Shown: positions 6,693 to 14,056, numbered from the stretch's first letter. The stretch: 14,467 nucleotides of DNA from Candidatus Bathyarchaeota archaeon (GCA_018396515.1 JAGTQJ010000001.1:803-15269), one strand, 5' to 3'. Notes: a model not told the origin generated them from the letters alone. Made by a program: numbers and translations.

Positions 6693-7346
6693 TTAAAAGT
6701 ATTCTATCTTCTTATAGCATAGCCACCAGTCTAAACATTTTATTTCTCCAGTTTTTTCTTGTTCCTTTCTTTTACCAATCATTTCAACAGTATTTGCTGG
6801 AGGAACAATTACATGGTCTTCTATGATCTCATTTTTTGGCCAATTAGCTGGTATTGCATATCCTTTATCAGCTATCTGTAAAGCTTTTACCATTCTAACT
6901 ATCTCATCCATATTTCGGCCTAACTCCATAGGGTAGTAAAGTATTGCTCTAATAACTCCTTTCGGATCAACGATAAATACTGCCCTTACAGTTTGGGTTC
7001 CTCCTGCTTGTTTGTGTCTCATCCCTAATCTTCCTGATATTTCACCAGCATTATCAGCAATTATAGGGAACTTGATCTCAACCCCAATTTTTTCCTTTAT
7101 CCATTCTTCCCACTTAAGATGTGAATAAACTTGATCTATACTTAGCCCTATAAGATCACATTGTAATTTTTGAAACTCGTCATATCTTTTCTGAAAGGCA
7201 ACGAACTCTGTCGTGCACACTGGTGTGAAATCCGCAGGGTGGCTGAAGAGGACAAACCATCTCCCATTGTAACTATCGGGAAGTTTGATTAATCCCCTTG
7301 TAGTTTTAACCTCCATCTGTGGGAATTTATCACCTATTAAAGGCAT
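6693..7346 (-). CDS. Archaeal peroxiredoxin (Prx6/1-Cys group)
   Basis: Reduces hydrogen peroxide and organic hydroperoxides in the cytoplasm. From ATG 7346 the protein is 217 aa. The peroxidatic Cys44 lies in [32 protein letters not shown] carries the catalytic Arg region, and the C-terminal [10 protein letters not shown] has Cys204 and Cys210, as in the decameric Aeropyrum enzyme, where both matter for turnover. It ends soon after the second Cys, without the long final helices of the Aeropyrum protein. A TTG at 7373 is in frame, but a TATA box at about 7389-7400 predicts transcription beginning near 7368, so ATG 7346 (or GTG 7361) fits better, and homologues start at MPLIG. The gene is far more AT-rich (about 35% GC in a hand-counted 60-nt stretch) than its neighbours, suggesting recent acquisition. 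Confidence 0.95.
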   Translation of the reverse strand: MPLIGDKFPQMEVKTTRGLIKLPDSYNGRWFVLFSHPADFTPVCTTEFVAFQKRYDEFQKLQCDLIGLSIDQVYSHLKWEEWIKEKIGVEIKFPIIADNAGEISGRLGMRHKQAGGTQTVRAVFIVDPKGVIRAILYYPMELGRNMDEIVRMVKALQIADKGYAIPANWPKNEIIEDHVIVPPANTVEMIGKRKEQEKTGEIKCLDWWLCYKKIEYF

Positions 7347-7388
7347 CCTATACTCTTCCACACATATCACCAACGAAAAAGGATTAAC

Positions 7389-7400
7389 TTAAATATATAA
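7389..7400 (-). promoter_or_regulatory. TATA box of the peroxiredoxin gene
   Basis: TTATATATTTAA on the minus strand, about 45-55 nt before ATG 7346. The predicted transcript start near 7368 lies after the alternative TTG 7373, which is why I moved the start inward. Confidence 0.5.
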
Positions 7401-7563
7401 GAATTATCCTCGTGGTCAAACATAAATCGCTTAATGTCTATTAATTGTTTAGTTTTAAAACCGAGTTTCAATCTTTAACCTGCATTTGAAGGTGGGTTTA
7501 AGGTGGGCTAGTCACTAGGCTTTTCAGAGGAATTACACCCGCTAAAAATGTTTTCTTTCTAAT

Positions 7564-8757
7564 CTATGGGCTCTTCTTCACCCTCATGAGAGTTATGGGT
7601 ATGGTTCCAAGAGCTAGGAGGGCGACTGCAACCCTGAAGACATGTCCTGTGGGCATCACCGCTGATAAACTCCCCGCTATAATAGCTCCCAATCCCTCTC
7701 CCACCTCAAACATCGTGGAAAGATATGACACTGCCACCCCAGATGGCCCCCCTCTTATAACATCCCCGAGGAGGGCCCACTCCGTCACCGCCCTCGTTCC
7801 CCAGGCAACGCCTTCGATGGCCATGGCTAAGAGAAGCAGGTTGATGCCTCTGGCCTCTGAAAGGACCGCATAAGCCGCTATCGAGGAGATGTATGACGCC
7901 ACGAGAGGGGCCTTCCTACCAACCCTATCTGAGATTCTTCCCGCTGGGATTCTGGCAAGGGTGTTCATCAGTCCCCTGAGAGTGAACATGAACCCCAATA
8001 GCGATAGGGGAACCCCGAGCTCATTTGCAGCATAGATCGAGAAAACGGTGTTGAATATCCCATCGGCTGCTGAGAAGGTGACCCTAGCGATGGAGATGGA
8101 ATTTATCACCCTAGACTTAACCACCGCTGATAGGGAGGATAGGCTATCCCTAAGATTTCTGACACCGCCCTCCGGAGAGTCAGCTGTTCTAGTCATATTA
8201 GACCAAGGTCTCAATACCCTGGAGGCGGCTAGATAGGCCAATAGGCCGGTCGAGGGGAATAAAGAGGCGCATAAAAACATTCCACGGTAGCCCAACCACC
8301 CTATCAGGATGCCGTTCACAAGGGGCCCTGCCATCATCGCTAGGGCGACGGAGGTGAGATATGTGCCCATGACGGCTCCTCTCCTATATGGTGGGGAGAG
8401 GTCCGAGGCTATGGAGATGGCTATTGGATTGAAGCTCATGAGAGGCACCGCGTGAAGAAGCCTTACAGGAAATAGCCAGCCAACATCTGGGGCATAGAAG
8501 TAGAGGAGGAGGGTGAGCAGTTGGATGAATAGTGAGAAGGCTATTATAAACCATCTCTCCAGCCTCTCAGATAATATTCCGAAAGGTATCCTACCCATTA
8601 CAACAGCTACTGATGATATAGCCATTAGAAGCCCTACCTCAAACCTCGAGGCTCCGAGAAGAGTGAAATAAAGGGTTATTATGGGGCCAATAATAGTATT
8701 TCCCATAAAGAAGCTGAAGGACATGATTAAAAGTAGATATAACCTCCTCTCCGCCAT
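7564..8757 (-). CDS. MFS transporter, 12 transmembrane segments
   Basis: A 397-aa major facilitator superfamily membrane protein. Hydrophobic segments begin at residue 5 and repeat through to the C-terminus, consistent with 12 helices in two halves. The loop-2/3 signature is GRIPFGILSERLERW (about 55-69), and its counterpart in the second half is ARIPAGRISDRVGRKAPLV. Between the halves is a hydrophilic loop with TRTADSPEGGVRNLRDS. The substrate cannot be read; the sequence is drug-efflux-like in general form. ATG 8757 is preceded by GGAGGGG about 11 nt upstream and by a GGTTTTTAACC element at 8778-8788. It is divergent from the flavodiiron gene across 152 bp, so the two could be co-regulated, but no shared operator is obvious. 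Confidence 0.9.
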   Translation of the reverse strand: MAERRLYLLLIMSFSFFMGNTIIGPIITLYFTLLGASRFEVGLLMAISSVAVVMGRIPFGILSERLERWFIIAFSLFIQLLTLLLYFYAPDVGWLFPVRLLHAVPLMSFNPIAISIASDLSPPYRRGAVMGTYLTSVALAMMAGPLVNGILIGWLGYRGMFLCASLFPSTGLLAYLAASRVLRPWSNMTRTADSPEGGVRNLRDSLSSLSAVVKSRVINSISIARVTFSAADGIFNTVFSIYAANELGVPLSLLGFMFTLRGLMNTLARIPAGRISDRVGRKAPLVASYISSIAAYAVLSEARGINLLLLAMAIEGVAWGTRAVTEWALLGDVIRGGPSGVAVSYLSTMFEVGEGLGAIIAGSLSAVMPTGHVFRVAVALLALGTIPITLMRVKKSP

Positions 8758-8777
8758 CCAAACTCAACCCCTCCACA

Positions 8778-8788
8778 GGTTTTTAACC
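8778..8788 (-). promoter_or_regulatory. Probable TATA box of the MFS gene
   Basis: GGTTAAAAACC when read on the minus strand, centred about 26 nt before the ATG. If used, transcription would start almost at the start codon. The near-palindrome GGTT-TTT-AACC may also serve as a protein site. Confidence 0.35.
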
Positions 8789-8876
8789 TTGTCGGAGGCG
8801 TTTGGATCGTCTCGGGTCAAACACATTTTAAGGAGGTTTATAATCCAACAATTTTAAAGTATAAAACTAAAGCGCA

Positions 8877-8888
8877 ATATTTTTAACT
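8877..8888 (+). promoter_or_regulatory. Probable TATA box of the flavodiiron gene
   Basis: AATATTTTTAAC is centred about 27 nt before ATG 8910, which would give a leaderless mRNA; no strong ribosome-binding site precedes the ATG, consistent with that. A second AT-rich element, AAAGTATAAAACT, lies at about 8856-8868 and is an alternative. Confidence 0.4.
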
Positions 8889-8909
8889 TCGGATTGAGCT
8901 AGGTAGATT

Positions 8910-10079
8910 ATGTTTTACACGCCTGAAGTCTCTGATAGGGTCTACTTCGTGGGTGTTAAAGATCACAATAGGAGGATATTCGACGCCCTCATCCCCCTAC
9001 CGAAGGGGACCTCCTACAACTCATACCTAGTCAAGGGGAAGAGGAATGCCCTTATAGATACCGTCAATCCAGGGTTCGAAGAGGAACTCGTAGGGAGGAT
9101 AAAGGAGGTAATAGAGGTAGGAGAGCTGAATTATGTCGTGATGAACCACGCCGAGCCGGATCATGCAGGAGCAATTCCATATATAATGAAGTTATGTGAT
9201 GCAAGCCTCATCGCAACTGAGAAGGGCGCTGAGATGGCTATGCATTACTATAATGTACCCGAGGAAAGGGTGATGAAGGTAAAGGATGGAGACAGACTAG
9301 ACCTCGGCGGGAAGACCCTGAGGTTTTTAGAGGCCCCATGGCTCCACTGGCCCGAGACCATGTTCACATACCTAGAGGAGAACAGGCTCCTCTTCCCATG
9401 CGACTTCTTCGGATCCCACACGGCATACGGCCTATATGATGACTCCGAGGAGCTCATACCCCTCGCGAAGAAGTACTTCGGGGAGATCATGATGCCCTTC
9501 AGGGAGATGGGCCGGAGGGCTATGGAGAGGCTGAGGGAGCTCGAGATCGAGATGATCGCCCCAAGCCACGGCCCGATAATCAGAAACCCCAAGAGGATCA
9601 TGGAGGCTTATAGAAGATGGACCAGCGGTGAGACCACGGGGAAGGCCCTCATCCTCTATGTGAGCATGTGGGGCTCGACCGAGGCCATGGTCAAATCCAT
9701 GGCCTCAGCCCTCACCTCCAGGGGAGCGGAGGTGAACATTTACAACATAGCGAACAGCGATCTCGGGGAGATCGCCGGTGAACTCGTCGACTCCCGAGGA
9801 ATAGTCCTTGGAACCCCAACCGTGCTGGGCGGGATGCATCCAATGGCCGCCTATGCAGTATCCCTCATAAGGGCTCTACGTCCACCCGTTAGATACGGGG
9901 CGGTATTAGGCTCATATAACTGGGGTGGTGGAGGGGTCAGACAGGCTGTTGAGGCCTTGAAGGCCGCAAGGGTGGAGGTGGTTGGATCGCTGGAAGTTAG
10001 AGGCCCACCATCCCCTAGAGACCATGAAAAAATAGATGAGCTGGGAGGGCTTCTCTCAAAGAGGATCATGGAGGGGTAG
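8910..10079 (+). CDS. fprA: Flavodiiron protein (A-type flavoprotein, F420H2/O2 oxidase type)
   Basis: A cytoplasmic enzyme that reduces O2 to water (or NO to N2O) at a di-iron site fed by FMN. In methanogens the donor is F420H2, which suits the H4MPT genes in this window. Two domains are visible. The metallo-beta-lactamase-like N-terminal domain has the full ligand set: H80-x-E82-x-D84-H85 (NHAEPDHAG), H146 (WLHWPETM), D165 (PCDFFGSH) and H220 (PSHGPI). The flavodoxin domain begins around residue 246 with LILYVSMWGSTEAM and continues with GTPTVLGGMHP and GSYNWGGGGVRQ. The length of 389 aa is typical, with no rubredoxin or flavin-reductase fusion. The hemerythrin gene starts 3 nt after its stop, so the two form an operon. 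The donor is inferred from context, since no residue shown distinguishes F420H2 from rubredoxin. Confidence 0.95.
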   Translation: MFYTPEVSDRVYFVGVKDHNRRIFDALIPLPKGTSYNSYLVKGKRNALIDTVNPGFEEELVGRIKEVIEVGELNYVVMNHAEPDHAGAIPYIMKLCDASLIATEKGAEMAMHYYNVPEERVMKVKDGDRLDLGGKTLRFLEAPWLHWPETMFTYLEENRLLFPCDFFGSHTAYGLYDDSEELIPLAKKYFGEIMMPFREMGRRAMERLRELEIEMIAPSHGPIIRNPKRIMEAYRRWTSGETTGKALILYVSMWGSTEAMVKSMASALTSRGAEVNIYNIANSDLGEIAGELVDSRGIVLGTPTVLGGMHPMAAYAVSLIRALRPPVRYGAVLGSYNWGGGGVRQAVEALKAARVEVVGSLEVRGPPSPRDHEKIDELGGLLSKRIMEG

Positions 10080-10081
10080 AG

Positions 10082-10631
10082 ATGAATTCTATTAACTCTT
10101 AAAGGAGGAGCACGAGAAGATAACTGAGTTGCTGGAGATCCTGAGAGGATCAATGAAAGGATAAGATCCGGGGTTGAGGTGGATCCGGATCACCTGGAAA
10201 AGGTTCTCGATTTCATAAGGGTCTTCGCTGACAGGTGCCATCACGGTAAAGAGGAGGGCATCATCTTCCCAATGATGGAGGAGTATGGGGTTCCTAGGGC
10301 TGGGCCCATCGGAGTGATGCTGATAGAGCACGAGCTAGGCCGAGGATATGTAAGAAGGTTGGCAGAGGCGGTGGAGAGATATGGGGCCGGCGATATAGAG
10401 GCACTAGATATATTTACTGAGAACGCGAAGGAATATGTTGAACTTTTGAAGCAACATATAGATAAGGAGAATAACATTTTGTATAGAATAGCCGAGACGC
10501 ACATTCCTAAAGATGAGGATGAAAATTTGCTTGAAAGGTTTGAGAAACTGGAGTATGAGAAGATAGGGCCGGAAAGGCATGAGGAGCTTCTCCACATCCT
10601 CGAGAAGTTATCAGCAATATACCTCAAATAA
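10082..10631 (+). pseudogene. Hemerythrin (HHE domain) gene with two frameshifts near the start
   Basis: The main body (from 10152) is a hemerythrin-like four-helix protein with VDPDHLEKVLDFIRVFAD, CHHGKEEGIIFPMMEEYG, EHELGRGYVRRL and HIDKENNILYRIAE, providing most of the di-iron His/Glu ligands. Such proteins bind O2 or sense it and often sit beside flavodiiron genes. The expected first helix is present just upstream but in other frames. ATG 10082, with GGAGGGG 6 nt before it, reads MNSIN and then stops. One frame over follows LLKEEHEKITELLEIL with its ligand His. Then INERIRSGVEVDPDH resumes in the main frame. One missing base at about 10096-10098 and another at about 10146-10149 would restore a protein of about 184 aa. 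An internal ATG at 10179 gives 150 aa without helix 1. The cause is either true decay or sequencing/assembly error. Confidence 0.8.
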
Positions 10632-10745
10632 CAAAATCAACTTCTTTAATTTAAATTATTAAGTTAGATTTCTAAAATTCGGCCCTCTAGACCGGTCTAT
10701 CTGCTTATCTGCTCCTCTTCTCTTGAGATGCGTCCGATGAAAACG

Positions 10746-10781
10746 CTTAAATATATGAAAAATTATTCATATCATGAATAT
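10746..10781 (+). promoter_or_regulatory. Promoter with overlapping palindromic operators before arsR
   Basis: Two perfect inverted repeats overlap: ATATGAA (10754-10760) with TTCATAT (10767-10773, spacer 6), and TATTCAT (10765-10771) with ATGAATA (10775-10781, spacer 3). They lie on or just after a TATA-like CTTAAATATATG. The ATGAA/TTCAT core is what ArsR/SmtB proteins bind, so the arsR product probably represses its own operon by blocking TBP or polymerase. Confidence 0.65.
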
Positions 10782-10799
10782 TTCAAGTGAGGGGTTCCC

Positions 10800-11129
10800 A
10801 TGAAAAGGGGGCTTAGCCAGACATGCTACGTCTTCTTCTCCGTTATCTCAAACCCAACAAGGCTCGCGATCCTTGAGAACCTCCTAAGGGGCCCCATGAA
10901 CGTCTCACAGCTTACAGAACTCCTCAAGCAGAGGCAGAGTATGATCTCTCACAACCTAAGGCCCCTCCTCAGATGCGGCTTCATAAAGGTTGAGAGGAGG
11001 GGGAAGGAGAGGTTCTACAGCCTAAACGGGGAGACCGTTGAGCATCTGTTCAGAGTCGTAGAGAATCACTCACAGAAGTACTGCCCCACCATGGGAGTTT
11101 GCCCATCAAAGGAGGAAAAAAGAAGATGA
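10800..11129 (+). CDS. ArsR-family winged-helix repressor
   Basis: A 109-aa transcriptional regulator. The winged helix-turn-helix is clear: FFSVISNPTRLAILENLLRG (12-31), MNVSQLTELLKQRQSMISHN (33-52, recognition helix) and a wing in VERRGKERFYSL (64-75). The classic arsenic-binding CVC motif is absent. Other cysteines are C9, C59, and C95 and C101 in YCPTMGVCP near the C-terminus; with H90 they could bind a metal or act as a thiol switch. The effector is therefore unknown. The start ATG 10800 has GTGAGGGG 5 nt upstream. Its stop overlaps the next gene's start (ATGA at 11126), so it is the first gene of an operon and probably regulates it through the palindromes upstream. Confidence 0.92.
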   Translation: MKRGLSQTCYVFFSVISNPTRLAILENLLRGPMNVSQLTELLKQRQSMISHNLRPLLRCGFIKVERRGKERFYSLNGETVEHLFRVVENHSQKYCPTMGVCPSKEEKRR

Positions 11130-11380
11130 GAAAATTGGTGATAAAGGAAGAGGGAAAAATCTGGCCTATACTCTTATGGAGTGATAGGAAGTTCATAATC
11201 TACTATGTAGGTGAGAGGGAGGAGGATATAATCGTTGAGGAGACGAGAAAGATGGACTTCGAAAATATCCTGGAAAACTTGGAGAAAGGCAAATCGGTCT
11301 TCATAACTATGAGGCCTGTAAGAGCACAGGATTTGGAGATGTCTCAAGATGGCCCTGAGAAAATTAGTTCGTATAGATGA
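11126..11380 (+). CDS. Unknown 84-aa protein in the arsR operon
   Basis: I do not recognise this protein. From ATG 11126 it is 84 aa and soluble, with no signal peptide, membrane segment or cysteine. The N-terminal half alternates hydrophobic and charged residues (GKIWPILLWSDRKFIIYYVG), suggesting a small beta-sheet, followed by an acidic helix (KMDFENILENLEKGKSV). GGAGG lies 10 nt upstream. The start overlaps the arsR stop (ATGA) and the 3' end overlaps the ferredoxin-like gene by 32 nt, which indicates tight translational coupling and argues that it is a real gene. It may be an accessory or adaptor for the ferredoxin-like protein, but that is inference from position only. Confidence 0.75.
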   Translation: MRKLVIKEEGKIWPILLWSDRKFIIYYVGEREEDIIVEETRKMDFENILENLEKGKSVFITMRPVRAQDLEMSQDGPEKISSYR

Positions 11381-12044
11381 AGATCTCTGCGACGGATGCG
11401 GAGAATGCCTAAAGGCCTGCCCAGAGGGAGCCCTGAGTATAATTGACGGGAAGGCCAAGCTATTAGATGAGGCTTACTGCGATGGACTTGGAGCCTGTAT
11501 AGGATACTGCCCGAAGGGAGCTATAACCATCGAGGAGAGGATTGCAAAGCCCTTCCAAGACCCTCCTGAGTTGATCAACCCACCCCACAGAGGCATTTTT
11601 CAAGCATCTTCGGGCATAGAAGCCAAAGGGGAAGAGAGGCATCCAAGCCAGCCCCCTGGTAAGGCGGCTCTCCGAAACTGGCCGATAAAGCTCAGGCTCG
11701 TATCTCCAAGAGCCCCCTTCCTTAACGGCTCAGATCTCCTCCTAGCTGCAGATTGCACGCCCTTCGCCTATCCCCCACTCCACAGCTTTCTGCTTCCCGA
11801 GAGGACGATTCTCATAGGCTGTACAAAGTTTGACTCAGCTGAAGGATATGCGAAGAAGCTAGAGGAGATCCTGAAATGGAACGAGATTAAAGAGATAACC
11901 GTGTTTCATATGGAGGTTCCCTGCTGCCATGGACTCAATTGGGCAGCGATGAAGGCGATAAAATCATCTGGAAGAGACATTCCGGTTAAGAGGTTCATTC
12001 TGACGCTACAAGGAGAGATTGAGGAGGTGGAAGGTCTTGACTGA
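11349..12044 (+). CDS. Ferredoxin-like iron-sulfur protein with Cys-rich C-terminal domain
   Basis: A 231-aa cytoplasmic protein. The N-terminal 60 residues are a ferredoxin domain: CDGCGECLKAC (Cys 14, 17, 20, 24) and CDGLGACIGYC (Cys 44, 50, 54). In the second motif the Cys expected at 47 is Leu, so cluster II has three Cys and may be a [3Fe-4S] or carry a non-Cys ligand. A Pro-rich linker (about 65-110) leads to a C-terminal domain with DLLLAADCTPFAYPPLHSF, LIGCTKFDSAEGYAKKLEEI and MEVPCCHGLNWAAMKAI (Cys 136, 158, 192, 193). Proteins of this build occur in anaerobes, often near hybrid-cluster or oxygen-defence genes, but the biochemical role is unknown to me. It overlaps both neighbours in the operon. 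Electron transfer to a Cys-based centre is a reasonable guess. Confidence 0.85.
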   Translation: MALRKLVRIDEDLCDGCGECLKACPEGALSIIDGKAKLLDEAYCDGLGACIGYCPKGAITIEERIAKPFQDPPELINPPHRGIFQASSGIEAKGEERHPSQPPGKAALRNWPIKLRLVSPRAPFLNGSDLLLAADCTPFAYPPLHSFLLPERTILIGCTKFDSAEGYAKKLEEILKWNEIKEITVFHMEVPCCHGLNWAAMKAIKSSGRDIPVKRFILTLQGEIEEVEGLD

Positions 12045-12279
12045 AAGGAAGGTCACACCACATACATGTCCAGGGATAGAGAAATTCATCAGGCCAACGG
12101 TAACCTACGTCAAATGCCACATCTGTGGAGGCGATGTCGAGATCTGGAGCGATGAGGAGGCTGGAATCTGCCTGAACTGTGGATCGGAATGGAGGCCACC
12201 CGAGAAAGAAGCCTCATGCCTGGAATACTGCGAATATGCTGATAGATGTAGAGAGCTTATAAGAACATTAAAACGGTGA
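12037..12279 (+). CDS. Small zinc-ribbon protein
   Basis: An 80-aa protein with a zinc-ribbon: C27-x2-C30 (KCHICGG) and C45-x2-C48 (CLNCGSEW), 14 residues apart. Extra cysteines are C11 (HTCPGIEKFIRP) and a C-terminal CLEYCEYADRC (61, 65, 71) that could hold a second metal. The frame extends up to TTG 12019, but TTG 12037 fits better: GGAGGTGG lies about 7 nt before it, and it overlaps the ferredoxin stop in TTGACTGA, the same 8-nt arrangement as at 1598. Similar small proteins follow the same ferredoxin-like protein in other anaerobes, as I remember it. The function is unknown; it may be a metal-delivery or electron-transfer partner. It is the last gene of the arsR operon. Confidence 0.8.
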   Translation: MTERKVTPHTCPGIEKFIRPTVTYVKCHICGGDVEIWSDEEAGICLNCGSEWRPPEKEASCLEYCEYADRCRELIRTLKR

Positions 12280-12318
12280 GGCATAGCCTCGACACAATTC
12301 CTTTAATTCCATTTTTTA
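12279..12318 (+). terminator. Likely terminator of the arsR operon
   Basis: A short hairpin GAGGC-ATA-GCCTC (12280-12292) follows the zinc-ribbon stop, and a T-run (ATTTTTT, about 12312-12318) follows 20 nt later. The remainder up to 12405 shows no gene. Confidence 0.4.
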
Positions 12319-12407
12319 AAGATGATTGGGACTTATTAATTCGAGGTGCAAGTGGAGCCTAACCTGACCAAGCCATCCTAGCGGTGATGGTGGACGGGCG
12401 GCGAAAC

Positions 12408-12424
12408 ATATATATAAATAAATG
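12408..12424 (+). promoter_or_regulatory. TATA-rich promoter of the four-helix membrane protein gene
   Basis: CATATATATAAATAAAT, about 30 nt before ATG 12444, is a strong archaeal TATA region. The spacing predicts a leader of only a few nucleotides, and there is no ribosome-binding site just before the ATG. Confidence 0.5.
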
Positions 12425-12443
12425 ATATATCTCTAAGATAAAG

Positions 12444-12947
12444 ATGTCCGGAAAATGGTGTACTCGTTTCACCCTTGCGGCCCTGGCCCATGGCCTAATA
12501 GCGGCAATATGGTCGGGCCTGTTCATCGTGGATCAGCTTGGGATAAGATTGAACATGTCGAGGATTGTGGCGGGCGGAAGTGTAGGCACATGGCTTACCC
12601 TTGGATACCTCCTATATCTAGTGGCTGGGGTCATGGGTACTATGACCTGGGGAGGGATTTATGCTCTAATATCTAGAACCCCTAATAGATCCACCTTCAG
12701 CGATAAATTGGCATTAGCTCATTTCATCTTATACAACTTCGCCGTTGTGGTAGTAACCTGGCTCATGGGATATGTCGGCTTCCTCGGCGGCTCCCTCCTT
12801 TTGGCGGGAAAAGGGGTCGCAGAGATCCATGCAGCCATAGTCGGATTCGTCCTTCCAATAGGCGTATCAGTAGCCATAGGCGTCATCTCAACCCTCATAG
12901 GCGTAACAAACATACTTTTAACCCTGATGAGGGAAACTAAAGAGTAA
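12444..12947 (+). CDS. Predicted four-helix integral membrane protein of unknown function
   Basis: A 167-aa protein with four hydrophobic segments: about 9-30, 48-75, 89-120 and 127-162. I do not recognise the family. His16 (ALAHGLIA) and His93 (LAHFILYN) lie in or at the edge of helices 1 and 3, and His129 (EIHAAIVG) opens helix 4. Such a set can bind heme, and the segment pattern loosely recalls small cytochrome-like or heme-copper-oxidase-subunit-like membrane proteins, but no CxxCH or other diagnostic motif is present. The final LMRETKE is cytoplasmic by the positive-inside rule. It has its own strong promoter and stands alone between the arsR operon and ftr. A role in the redox block is possible but unproven. 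Confidence 0.75.
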   Translation: MSGKWCTRFTLAALAHGLIAAIWSGLFIVDQLGIRLNMSRIVAGGSVGTWLTLGYLLYLVAGVMGTMTWGGIYALISRTPNRSTFSDKLALAHFILYNFAVVVVTWLMGYVGFLGGSLLLAGKGVAEIHAAIVGFVLPIGVSVAIGVISTLIGVTNILLTLMRETKE

Positions 12948-13150
12948 GAAAACTGATATCTAGTAGGTAGTCCAAAATCTTTCAACCTCTTTAAGAGTGT
13001 CATATATCTTTATCTTAATTAAAGAATAGATGAGCTTATTTTTAATAACTACAAAAAGATCAATTTTTAGTATTTAGACTTAAACCATCTGCTGAGATCA
13101 GTTATAAATTGAACCCATCTTCTCGTCGAAGAACTCACCGAAAAGTTTTC

Positions 13151-14056
13151 CTACTGGAGCTCCAAGACTTCTCTCAGATAGGCCTTGTATGGACCAAGTC
13201 TGCCTCCGAAGTTCACCGCGGATATCCTCAGAACCCCTGGGACCTCAACTGCCGCCCTTATACCCTCCCCCATACCCCTTTTGACGGCAGCCTGGTCTAG
13301 GCCATTGACCACTATCTCGTAGATCGCGTTAACCCCTTCTGGAACCCTAGACTCGGTCACGGATCCCTTAAGGGTTGGGCAGAAGGGATGGTTAGTCGAG
13401 GCTGGAAGCTTGTACTTCATCGAGCCGGCCTTAGAGCCTGAGCGGCATATCCCTCCAGGGAAGGGGAGGATCACATATTTGGCCCTCTGGCCTATGGCAT
13501 TTACGGCTGCCTCAGCTGCCTCTAAGCCTGTTTTGAAATCTTTTGCCATGATCAGGAAGGCGCCGCCTGCGATGGCCCTCATGGTTCCGAAGCTGTCTTC
13601 TACGATGAACTCCCCCTCCATCACAGGTATTCTCCAAACCTTCCTATCGTAGAGGGTTGCTTTCTCCTGGAATCCGTCGCCGAAGATGCTCAGAGCCTTT
13701 CCAATCTTCAATCTCCTTCTGGTCTTTGGAAGGCCGTCGAAGGCCGCCGTTGTAGGGCAGGTCATTACACATTGGCCTATCCGCGCTATCAGCTGCTGCT
13801 TCAGGCTTCCTCTATCCCTTTGATAGATCTGGATTAGGGCTCCTGGGCGTCCATCCGGGGTCTCCTCCCCTGGGAGTAGGCCCTCTATTCCGGCCTCAGC
13901 CGGGGACATTATTATGGATGATGCGAAGCCTGTGGCGTTTCTGGCCGCCGTAAGAGCCCATTTCTCGCTATCCGCTGTTATGAGGACCCTTCCCGCCCAC
14001 ATGGGGAACATCTCGGCGAATGTGTCCTCAACCTCCACTCCTTTATAGTTGAACAT
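13151..14056 (-). CDS. ftr: Formylmethanofuran:tetrahydromethanopterin formyltransferase
   Basis: Moves the formyl group from formylmethanofuran to H4MPT (N5), the second step of CO2 reduction in methanogens and in the archaeal Wood-Ljungdahl branch, in the cytoplasm. The 301 aa match the family's length of about 300. Recognisable blocks are VEVEDTFAEMFPMWAGRVLI, ATGFASSIIMSPAEAGIE, PDGRPGALIQIYQ, GQCVMTCPTTAAFD, PVMEGEFIVED, FPGGICRSGSKAGSMKYK, TNHPFCPTLK and AVNFGGRLGPYK. No key region is missing. ATG 14056 has GAGGTGAG 7 nt upstream. It follows the fwdC/fmdC 3' end by 57 bp on the same strand, so these genes of consecutive steps are probably co-transcribed. Its presence identifies a methanofuran/H4MPT pathway; the direction, reductive or oxidative, is not decided by this window. 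Confidence 0.97.
   Translation of the reverse strand: MFNYKGVEVEDTFAEMFPMWAGRVLITADSEKWALTAARNATGFASSIIMSPAEAGIEGLLPGEETPDGRPGALIQIYQRDRGSLKQQLIARIGQCVMTCPTTAAFDGLPKTRRRLKIGKALSIFGDGFQEKATLYDRKVWRIPVMEGEFIVEDSFGTMRAIAGGAFLIMAKDFKTGLEAAEAAVNAIGQRAKYVILPFPGGICRSGSKAGSMKYKLPASTNHPFCPTLKGSVTESRVPEGVNAIYEIVVNGLDQAAVKRGMGEGIRAAVEVPGVLRISAVNFGGRLGPYKAYLREVLELQ

Noticed and set aside
13098..13154. Protein-like 18-codon frame after the ftr stop (GKLFGEFFDEKMGS), possible frameshifted C-terminus
   Set aside because: Ftr is already full length for its family and ends where expected; the frame is short and has no start of its own.
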